64,000 nucleotides of DNA, from the NCBI GenBank assembly GCA_030407315.1, contig JALQPE010002071.1, forward strand, positions 1 through 64,000, written 5' to 3'. The translations under genes and the position numbers were made by a program. Below, piece by piece: positions 55,397 to 64,000 of this stretch. The notes under the pieces were generated by a model. The model saw nothing but the letters and a program-made list of their open reading frames with translations, did not search any database and was not told the DNA's origin. The stretch is from Asparagopsis taxiformis. Taxonomy: Eukaryota > Rhodophyta > Florideophyceae > Bonnemaisoniales > Bonnemaisoniaceae. The first letter of the stretch is position 1. Each line of letters starts with the position of its first letter.

Positions 55397-57091
55397 ATGC
55401 TGGGTGAACCGAATCGGAAGTGCATTCAGGTCATCATGGACAGCCAGTTGTCGATATCGAAACTGGGCTACCAAGCCATCAACAAGCACGTGACTGCTGC
55501 GAAAGGCTTCCGGACTGTGAACAACAAAGCGCTTGAGTTCTGGAGTTCCGTACCGAGCATGTTCACCAAGGAAATTCTCGCTGCGGAACAGGAAAGGGCC
55601 GTTAAAGAAGGCCGTGACATCAACGACGATGTCTTCAAGCAGTCCGTAGACATGTATGGCTGCAACATGGATCTCGTTTTCATGGCAGACTTCCGTCGCG
55701 GCTCGGAGTATCAACAAAGGTTCATCTTGCTGATCACAGCTCTCTGGACTCGCATGAGAGATCTGCGTCAGTTGAGCAGGGCGACAAGAGGATTTGGTAG
55801 TCCTTTCGTTCGTGTTTTAATTGAAGTGTTCAAGATGTCCGAGCCGGTTGCTGCTCACAAAATGATGGAGCCTCCGCTCGAGCATTTCTACTCCGAGCTC
55901 AAGAACACTGGGTCAGGAAAGGAGACTGTTATTGCGAACAGTATCGCGGAGACCCTCCTGCACTTCAATACCGACGACAACAGCGGTACGAAGCATGCTC
56001 TCGTCTCCGACGAAATGTATGAGCAGCTTCGCTTTTCCACGGGCGTTGTGGACATGGAAGAAGACCAAAGGGTCATTGTTCACAATGAACAGCCATCTGA
56101 AGATGCGCCGAAGCCATCTACGCCCCAATCAGATGAGCCTTCTACCCCTTCTACCCGTTCTGGTCCTACTCCTCCTGCCCCTTCTACCCCTCCTGCTCCT
56201 CGTGCTCATTCTACCCCTTCTACTCCTCCTACCCCTTCTACTCCTGCTCCTACTACCCCTCCTGCTCCTGCCACTTCCGTTCCTGCAGTTGAGCAGGCTC
56301 AAGGAACCCCTGATGCCACTGTGGCAGGTTCTGAGAAGCAATTGGGATCTGTTCTCCTCCGTCTCCCTCTCAATGCACCACCGCTTGCGGTGAATGAGCC
56401 AGTCGAGACACTTCGCAGGTCGAAACGGCAGAGAACGGAGAGTTCACGGATTGGAGACAATGAGGCAGAGTCGGAGGTAGAAGAGTCCGAAGAGCCCCTT
56501 CCGAAGCGCAGAAGACTGGAAGTTAACCGTACGGTTAAACGTTCAACCGAGGAGATTCCATTGTTCAGCGATGAGCAAGAAAATCCCCTCCCCGACAGGG
56601 TAGTCGATGAACGGATTATGGATATCCTCCCGAACACCATACCGTCAGACTCTAGGGTCAAGTACTATATCGACAGCAAGCTGTACGAAACAATCCGACA
56701 GGAGATTTTGAGTGCAGCTGCTGCCGATATGAATTGTACGGCGTGCAGTGGTCCAGCTTGCTGTGCAGAGAAGTTCTTTGCAACAGCTAGGTCAACCCTC
56801 AATCTCTTGGGTGCCCATGTACTCAGTGGTATCTTCCGTTCTTCGACTGTGGGCAATGCAGCACATGAACTGTTTACATTCTACGCCCAGAAGTTCAAAC
56901 CTGTTCATTCCTCTAGTGAAGACAGTTCCAATGATCCCTGGCATCAGATTCGAAACAAGGGTGAGGTAACAGCAGAGCAACAGGCCTCTCGTTTGGGAAG
57001 GTTCTCTATATCAAGGAAGAAGATTTGCGACGGATCTCGAGCAGATGGTGTTGAAGCACTGGAATTGGCCCTGAGGGGCTCAATTACGTGA
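55397..57091 (+). CDS. Array unit 10: intact gene, 564 aa
   Basis: Same product as unit 5; last of the three consecutive intact copies. Confidence 0.75.
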   Translation: MLGEPNRKCIQVIMDSQLSISKLGYQAINKHVTAAKGFRTVNNKALEFWSSVPSMFTKEILAAEQERAVKEGRDINDDVFKQSVDMYGCNMDLVFMADFRRGSEYQQRFILLITALWTRMRDLRQLSRATRGFGSPFVRVLIEVFKMSEPVAAHKMMEPPLEHFYSELKNTGSGKETVIANSIAETLLHFNTDDNSGTKHALVSDEMYEQLRFSTGVVDMEEDQRVIVHNEQPSEDAPKPSTPQSDEPSTPSTRSGPTPPAPSTPPAPRAHSTPSTPPTPSTPAPTTPPAPATSVPAVEQAQGTPDATVAGSEKQLGSVLLRLPLNAPPLAVNEPVETLRRSKRQRTESSRIGDNEAESEVEESEEPLPKRRRLEVNRTVKRSTEEIPLFSDEQENPLPDRVVDERIMDILPNTIPSDSRVKYYIDSKLYETIRQEILSAAAADMNCTACSGPACCAEKFFATARSTLNLLGAHVLSGIFRSSTVGNAAHELFTFYAQKFKPVHSSSEDSSNDPWHQIRNKGEVTAEQQASRLGRFSISRKKICDGSRADGVEALELALRGSIT

Positions 57092-57664
57092 GAAAACTTT
57101 GACCCTCGATTTCTCCTAGAAGGAGTGCTCTATGCGCTCCGAAACCTATCTCATCGTGTTCAGCGTGCCCGAATTAGTCGGGTAGCAACTTCTCCGAAGC
57201 TTCTACGACCTTTCTTCATGGAGATAATAGCGTCTGAAGTTTCAATTTGTTTGTCATAGTTTCAATTAGTAATTAGAAATGCCAGGATGGGTTGCCATCA
57301 TGGCAGAGGGAAAATGTTATGATAAGTGTACACGTGTGGGTGATATGATAGAGAAGCCCACGTGTACCAGATTGGCAGTGGGTGCTTGCTAGGACAGACT
57401 GTCAGTGACAGGCTGTCCTTAGCACCGCCGGCGCACCTCGGCGAGAATACAAATAATGTAGTGAGCTCGGAGATTCAATAAACGCTCGGTAAGCGACCAA
57501 TTCGTCTCAACAGCCCAGGGACAGAAGAAGTTTCCGATGAGTACTTCACACCTTTTGAAGTACTCGGGCTGTCCATTCAAGCAAACACACTCACACATGA
57601 TGTTGCCCTTGTTTCTTTGGCAGACCGAGTGTGTTCTGTGGTCCAACTGCTCACGACCAAGGAC

Positions 57665-59361
57665 ATGCTGGGTGAACCGAATCGGAAGTGCATTCAGGTC
57701 ATCATGGACAGCCAGTTGTCGATATCGAAACTGGGCTACCAAGCCATCAACAAGCACGTGACTGCTGCGAAAGGCTTCCGGACTGTGAACAACAAAGCGC
57801 TTGAGTTCTGGAGTTCCGTACCGAGCATGTTCACCAAGGAAATTCTCGCTGCGGAACAGGAAAGGGCCGTTAAAGAAGGCCGTGACATCAACGACGATGT
57901 CTTCAAGCAGTCCGTAGACATGTATGGCTGCAACATGGATCTCGTTTTCATGGCAGACTTCCGTCGCGGCTCGGAGTATCAACAAAGGTTCATCTTGCTG
58001 ATCACAGCTCTCTGGACTCGCATGAGAGATCTGCGTCAGTTGAGCAGGGCGACAAGAGGATTTGGTAGTCCTTTCGTTCGTGTTTTAATTGAAGTGTTCA
58101 AGATGTCCGAGCCGGTTGCTGCTCACAAAATGATGGAGCCTCCGCTCGAGCATTTCTACTCCGAGCTCAAGAACACTGGGTCAGGAAAGGAGACTGTTAT
58201 TGCGAACAGTATCGCGGAGACCCTCCTGCACTTCAATACCGACGACAACAGCGGTACGAAGCATGCTCTCGTCTCCGACGAAATGTATGAGCAGCTTCGC
58301 TTTTCCACGGGCGTTGTGGACATGGAAGAAGACCAAAGGGTCATTGTTCACAATGAACAGCCATCTGAAGATGCGCCGAAGCCATCTACGCCCCAATCAG
58401 ATGAGCCTTCTACCCCTTCTACCCGTTCTGGTCCTACTCCTCCTGCCCCTTCTACCCCTCCTGCTCCTCGTGTGCTCATTCTACCCCTTCTACTCCTCCT
58501 ACCCCTTCTACTCCTGCTCCTACTACCCCTCCTGCTCCTGCCACTTCCGTTCCTGCAGTTGAGCAGGCTCAAGGAACCCCTGATGCCACTGTGGCAGGTT
58601 CTGAGAAGCAATTGGGATCTGTTCTCCTCCGTCTCCCTCTCAATGCACCACCGCTTGCGGTGAATGAGCCAGTCGAGACACTTCGCAGGTCGAAACGGCA
58701 GAGAACGGAGAGTTCACGGATTGGAGACAATGAGGCAGAGTCGGAGGTAGAAGAGTCCGAAGAGCCCCTTCCGAAGCGCAGAAGACTGGAAGTTAACCGT
58801 ACGGTTAAACGTTCAACCGAGGAGATTCCATTGTTCAGCGATGAGCAAGAAAATCCCCTCCCCGACAGGGTAGTCGATGAACGGATTATGGATATCCTCC
58901 CGAACACCATACCGTCAGACTCTAGGGTCAAGTACTATATCGACAGCAAGCTGTACGAAACAATCCGACAGGAGATTTTGAGTGCAGCTGCTGCCGATAT
59001 GAATTGTACGGCGTGCAGTGGTCCAGCTTGCTGTGCAGAGAAGTTCTTTGCAACAGCTAGGTCAACCCTCAATCTCTTGGGTGCCCATGTACTCAGTGGT
59101 ATCTTCCGTTCTTCGACTGTGGGCAATGCAGCACATGAACTGTTTACATTCTACGCCCAGAAGTTCAAACCTGTTCATTCCTCTAGTGAAGACAGTTCCA
59201 ATGATCCCTGGCATCAGATTCGAAACAAGGGTGAGGTAACAGCAGAGCAACAGGCCTCTCGTTTGGGAAGGTTCTCTATATCAAGGAAGAAGATTTGCGA
59301 CGGATCTCGAGCAGATGGTGTTGAAGCACTGGAATTGGCCCTGAGGGGCTCAATTACGTGA
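57665..59361 (+). pseudogene. Array unit 11: +2 frameshift (GT duplication)
   Basis: CTCGTGTGCTC replaces CTCGTGCTC near 58468. The N-terminal frame reads into Leu-rich sequence and stops at 58663. The second half is open to 59361. Confidence 0.8.
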
Positions 59362-59934
59362 GAAAACTTTGACCCTCGATTTCTCCTAGAAGGAGTGCTC
59401 TATGCGCTCCGAAACCTATCTCATCGTGTTCAGCGTGCCCGAATTAGTCGGGTAGCAACTTCTCCGAAGCTTCTACGACCTTTCTTCATGGAGATAATAG
59501 CGTCTGAAGTTTCAATTTGTTTGTCATAGTTTCAATTAGTAATTAGAAATGCCAGGATGGGTTGCCATCATGGCAGAGGGAAAATGTTATGATAAGTGTA
59601 CACGTGTGGGTGATATGATAGAGAAGCCCACGTGTACCAGATTGGCAGTGGGTGCTTGCTAGGACAGACTGTCAGTGACAGGCTGTCCTTAGCACCGCCG
59701 GCGCACCTCGGCGAGAATACAAATAATGTAGTGAGCTCGGAGATTCAATAAACGCTCGGTAAGCGACCAATTCGTCTCAACAGCCCAGGGACAGAAGAAG
59801 TTTCCGATGAGTACTTCACACCTTTTGAAGTACTCGGGCTGTCCATTCAAGCAAACACACTCACACATGATGTTGCCCTTGTTTCTTTGGCAGACCGAGT
59901 GTGTTCTGTGGTCCAACTGCTCACGACCAAGGAC

Positions 59935-61631
59935 ATGCTGGGTGAACCGAATCGGAAGTGCATTCAGGTCATCATGGACAGCCAGTTGTCGATATCGAAA
60001 CTGGGCTACCAAGCCATCAACAAGCACGTGACTGCTGCGAAAGGCTTCCGGACTGTGAACAACAAAGCGCTTGAGTTCTGGAGTTCCGTACCGAGCATGT
60101 TCACCAAGGAAATTCTCGCTGCGGAACAGGAAAGGGCCGTTAAAGAAGGCCGTGACATCAACGACGATGTCTTCAAGCAGTCCGTAGACATGTATGGCTG
60201 CAACATGGATCTCGTTTTCATGGCAGACTTCCGTCGCGGCTCGGAGTATCAACAAAGGTTCATCTTGCTGATCACAGCTCTCTGGACTCGCATGAGAGAT
60301 CTGCGTCAGTTGAGCAGGGCGACAAGAGGATTTGGTAGTCCTTTCGTTCGTGTTTTAATTGAAGTGTTCAAGATGTCCGAGCCGGTTGCTGCTCACAAAA
60401 TGATGGAGCCTCCGCTCGAGCATTTCTACTCCGAGCTCAAGAACACTGGGTCAGGAAAGGAGACTGTTATTGCGAACAGTATCGCGGAGACCCTCCTGCA
60501 CTTCAATACCGACGACAACAGCGGTACGAAGCATGCTCTCGTCTCCGACGAAATGTATGAGCAGCTTCGCTTTTCCACGGGCGTTGTGGACATGGAAGAA
60601 GACCAAAGGGTCATTGTTCACAATGAACAGCCATCTGAAGATGCGCCGAAGCCATCTACGCCCCAATCAGATGAGCCTTCTACCCCTTCTACCCGTTCTG
60701 GTCCTACTCCTCCTGCCCCTTCTACCCCTCCTGCTCCTCGTGTGCTCATTCTACCCCTTCTACTCCTCCTACCCCTTCTACTCCTGCTCCTACTACCCCT
60801 CCTGCTCCTGCCACTTCCGTTCCTGCAGTTGAGCAGGCTCAAGGAACCCCTGATGCCACTGTGGCAGGTTCTGAGAAGCAATTGGGATCTGTTCTCCTCC
60901 GTCTCCCTCTCAATGCACCACCGCTTGCGGTGAATGAGCCAGTCGAGACACTTCGCAGGTCGAAACGGCAGAGAACGGAGAGTTCACGGATTGGAGACAA
61001 TGAGGCAGAGTCGGAGGTAGAAGAGTCCGAAGAGCCCCTTCCGAAGCGCAGAAGACTGGAAGTTAACCGTACGGTTAAACGTTCAACCGAGGAGATTCCA
61101 TTGTTCAGCGATGAGCAAGAAAATCCCCTCCCCGACAGGGTAGTCGATGAACGGATTATGGATATCCTCCCGAACACCATACCGTCAGACTCTAGGGTCA
61201 AGTACTATATCGACAGCAAGCTGTACGAAACAATCCGACAGGAGATTTTGAGTGCAGCTGCTGCCGATATGAATTGTACGGCGTGCAGTGGTCCAGCTTG
61301 CTGTGCAGAGAAGTTCTTTGCAACAGCTAGGTCAACCCTCAATCTCTTGGGTGCCCATGTACTCAGTGGTATCTTCCGTTCTTCGACTGTGGGCAATGCA
61401 GCACATGAACTGTTTACATTCTACGCCCAGAAGTTCAAACCTGTTCATTCCTCTAGTGAAGACAGTTCCAATGATCCCTGGCATCAGATTCGAAACAAGG
61501 GTGAGGTAACAGCAGAGCAACAGGCCTCTCGTTTGGGAAGGTTCTCTATATCAAGGAAGAAGATTTGCGACGGATCTCGAGCAGATGGTGTTGAAGCACT
61601 GGAATTGGCCCTGAGGGGCTCAATTACGTGA
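59935..61631 (+). pseudogene. Array unit 12: same +2 frameshift as unit 11
   Basis: It has the identical GT duplication near 60738, so units 11 and 12 arose by copying an already broken unit. First frame stops at 60933. Confidence 0.8.
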
Positions 61632-62204
61632 GAAAACTTTGACCCTCGATTTCTCCTAGAAGGAGTGCTCTATGCGCTCCGAAACCTATCTCATCGTGTT
61701 CAGCGTGCCCGAATTAGTCGGGTAGCAACTTCTCCGAAGCTTCTACGACCTTTCTTCATGGAGATAATAGCGTCTGAAGTTTCAATTTGTTTGTCATAGT
61801 TTCAATTAGTAATTAGAAATGCCAGGATGGGTTGCCATCATGGCAGAGGGAAAATGTTATGATAAGTGTACACGTGTGGGTGATATGATAGAGAAGCCCA
61901 CGTGTACCAGATTGGCAGTGGGTGCTTGCTAGGACAGACTGTCAGTGACAGGCTGTCCTTAGCACCGCCGGCGCACCTCGGCGAGAATACAAATAATGTA
62001 GTGAGCTCGGAGATTCAATAAACGCTCGGTAAGCGACCAATTCGTCTCAACAGCCCAGGGACAGAAGAAGTTTCCGATGAGTACTTCACACCTTTTGAAG
62101 TACTCGGGCTGTCCATTCAAGCAAACACACTCACACATGATGTTGCCCTTGTTTCTTTGGCAGACCGAGTGTGTTCTGTGGTCCAACTGCTCACGACCAA
62201 GGAC

Positions 62205-63899
62205 ATGCTGGGTGAACCGAATCGGAAGTGCATTCAGGTCATCATGGACAGCCAGTTGTCGATATCGAAACTGGGCTACCAAGCCATCAACAAGCACGTG
62301 ACTGCTGCGAAAGGCTTCCGGACTGTGAACAACAAAGCGCTTGAGTTCTGGAGTTCCGTACCGAGCATGTTCACCAAGGAAATTCTCGCTGCGGAACAGG
62401 AAAGGGCCGTTAAAGAAGGCCGTGACATCAACGACGATGTCTTCAAGCAGTCCGTAGACATGTATGGCTGCAACATGGATCTCGTTTTCATGGCAGACTT
62501 CCGTCGCGGCTCGGAGTATCAACAAAGGTTCATCTTGCTGATCACAGCTCTCTGGACTCGCATGAGAGATCTGCGTCAGTTGAGCAGGGCGACAAGAGGA
62601 TTTGGTAGTCCTTTCGTTCGTGTTTTAATTGAAGTGTTCAAGATGTCCGAGCCGGTTGCTGCTCACAAAATGATGGAGCCTCCGCTCGAGCATTTCTACT
62701 CCGAGCTCAAGAACACTGGGTCAGGAAAGGAGACTGTTATTGCGAACAGTATCGCGGAGACCCTCCTGCACTTCAATACCGACGACAACAGCGGTACGAA
62801 GCATGCTCTCGTCTCCGACGAAATGTATGAGCAGCTTCGCTTTTCCACGGGCGTTGTGGACATGGAAGAAGACCAAAGGGTCATTGTTCACAATGAACAG
62901 CCATCTGAAGATGCGCCGAAGCCATCTACGCCCCAATCAGATGAGCCTTCTACCCCTTCTACCCGTTCTGGTCCTACTCCTCCTGCCCCTTCTACCCCTC
63001 CTGCTCCTCGTGCTCATTCTACCCCTTCTACTCCTCCTACCCCTTCTACTCCTGCTCCTACTACCCCTCCTGCTCCTGCCACTTCCGTTCCTGCAGTTGA
63101 GCAGGCTCAAGGAACCCCTGATGCCACTGTGGCAGGTTCTGAGAAGCAATTGGGATCTGTTCTCCTCCGTCTCCCTCTCAATGCACCACCGCTTGCGGTG
63201 AATGAGCCAGTCGAGACACTTCGCAGGTCGAAACGGCAGAGAACGGAGAGTTCACGGATTGGAGACAATGAGGCAGAGTCGGAGGTAGAAGAGTCCGAAG
63301 AGCCCCTTCCGAAGCGCAGAAGACTGGAAGTTAACCGTACGGTTAAACGTTCAACCGAGGAGATTCCATTGTTCAGCGATGAGCAAGAAAATCCCCTCCC
63401 CGACAGGGTAGTCGATGAACGGATTATGGATATCCTCCCGAACACCATACCGTCAGACTCTAGGGTCAAGTACTATATCGACAGCAAGCTGTACGAAACA
63501 ATCCGACAGGAGATTTTGAGTGCAGCTGCTGCCGATATGAATTGTACGGCGTGCAGTGGTCCAGCTTGCTGTGCAGAGAAGTTCTTTGCAACAGCTAGGT
63601 CAACCCTCAATCTCTTGGGTGCCCATGTACTCAGTGGTATCTTCCGTTCTTCGACTGTGGGCAATGCAGCACATGAACTGTTTACATTCTACGCCCAGAA
63701 GTTCAAACCTGTTCATTCCTCTAGTGAAGACAGTTCCAATGATCCCTGGCATCAGATTCGAAACAAGGGTGAGGTAACAGCAGAGCAACAGGCCTCTCGT
63801 TTGGGAAGGTTCTCTATATCAAGGAAGAAGATTTGCGACGGATCTCGAGCAGATGGTGTTGAAGCACTGGAATTGGCCCTGAGGGGCTCAATTACGTGA
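62205..63899 (+). CDS. Array unit 13: intact gene, 564 aa
   Basis: Same as unit 5. The spacer after it (63900-64000) is identical to earlier spacers, so the array continues beyond the window. Confidence 0.75.
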   Translation: MLGEPNRKCIQVIMDSQLSISKLGYQAINKHVTAAKGFRTVNNKALEFWSSVPSMFTKEILAAEQERAVKEGRDINDDVFKQSVDMYGCNMDLVFMADFRRGSEYQQRFILLITALWTRMRDLRQLSRATRGFGSPFVRVLIEVFKMSEPVAAHKMMEPPLEHFYSELKNTGSGKETVIANSIAETLLHFNTDDNSGTKHALVSDEMYEQLRFSTGVVDMEEDQRVIVHNEQPSEDAPKPSTPQSDEPSTPSTRSGPTPPAPSTPPAPRAHSTPSTPPTPSTPAPTTPPAPATSVPAVEQAQGTPDATVAGSEKQLGSVLLRLPLNAPPLAVNEPVETLRRSKRQRTESSRIGDNEAESEVEESEEPLPKRRRLEVNRTVKRSTEEIPLFSDEQENPLPDRVVDERIMDILPNTIPSDSRVKYYIDSKLYETIRQEILSAAAADMNCTACSGPACCAEKFFATARSTLNLLGAHVLSGIFRSSTVGNAAHELFTFYAQKFKPVHSSSEDSSNDPWHQIRNKGEVTAEQQASRLGRFSISRKKICDGSRADGVEALELALRGSIT

Positions 63900-64000
63900 G
63901 AAAACTTTGACCCTCGATTTCTCCTAGAAGGAGTGCTCTATGCGCTCCGAAACCTATCTCATCGTGTTCAGCGTGCCCGAATTAGTCGGGTAGCAACTTC

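Larger units (their letters stand above)
35174..64000 (+). repeat. Head-to-tail array of 2268-bp gene units (13 copies, runs off the window)
   Basis: Equivalent points of successive units are at 37156, 39441, 41718, 44004, 46272, 48541, 50813, 53081, 55349, 57617, 59887 and 62157, with spacings 2268 to 2286. All length differences fall in one CCT/TCT-rich segment. Outside it I saw no base differences between units, genes or spacers. The basic length of 2268 is a multiple of three. The first unit is cut by the right end of element copy 2. Near-perfect identity implies very recent amplification or strong homogenisation. Confidence 0.92.

Overview
The window looks like repeat-dense nuclear DNA of a eukaryote. 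Long ORFs have C-rich codon choice, there are GTAAGT...YAG splice-like signals and AATAAA motifs, and no bacterial gene layout. One gene resembles the fungal/algal Plavaka (CACTA/KDZ-type) transposases. A red macroalga or a fungus are my best guesses, but nothing seen here decides it.

Layout. (1) 168-11659 is an 11.5-kb terminal-inverted-repeat element (34-bp ends, 32/34 matching) inserted with a 2-bp TT duplication. It contains palindromic subterminal repeats, a C-rich tract, a giant palindrome (arms 1613-3882 and 6507-8673 around a 2.6-kb core), a copy of a micro-exon-like repeat locus (about 8690-10800), a 24-bp tandem repeat and a 43-bp tandem repeat. (2) 1-167 and 11660-13540 are the two halves of the target it landed in: an inverted, diverged copy of that same micro-exon-like locus. 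(3) 13564-15495 encodes a Plavaka-like transposase and is followed by a cluster of TACTGCC palindromes. (4) 16189-17712 is an orphan 507-aa gene, followed by gene-poor DNA with two palindromic repeat families, one of them an exact 6 x 118-bp array (19509-20216). (5) 20886-35173 is a second copy of the big element, carrying an internal duplication with a patchwork junction near 27953-27975 and many single-base homopolymer losses just after it. This may be an assembly chimera. (6) From 35174 to the window end there is a head-to-tail array of 2268-bp units (one truncated, twelve more), each with one long unrecognised gene. By eye the units are identical except in one Pro/Thr/Ser-coding mini-repeat.

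The most unusual points are three. In the gene array, indels in the low-complexity linker leave 7 of 13 copies in frame and 6 out of frame, and the frame continues past the stop codon at both unit ends. The micro-exon-like locus alternates 27-nt and 12-nt splice-bounded segments, and a copy of it is cargo of an element that inserted into another copy. The element/array junction cuts the first gene unit exactly at the terminal repeat.

No rRNA, tRNA, CRISPR or operon was recognised. ORF products other than the transposase could not be assigned a function.
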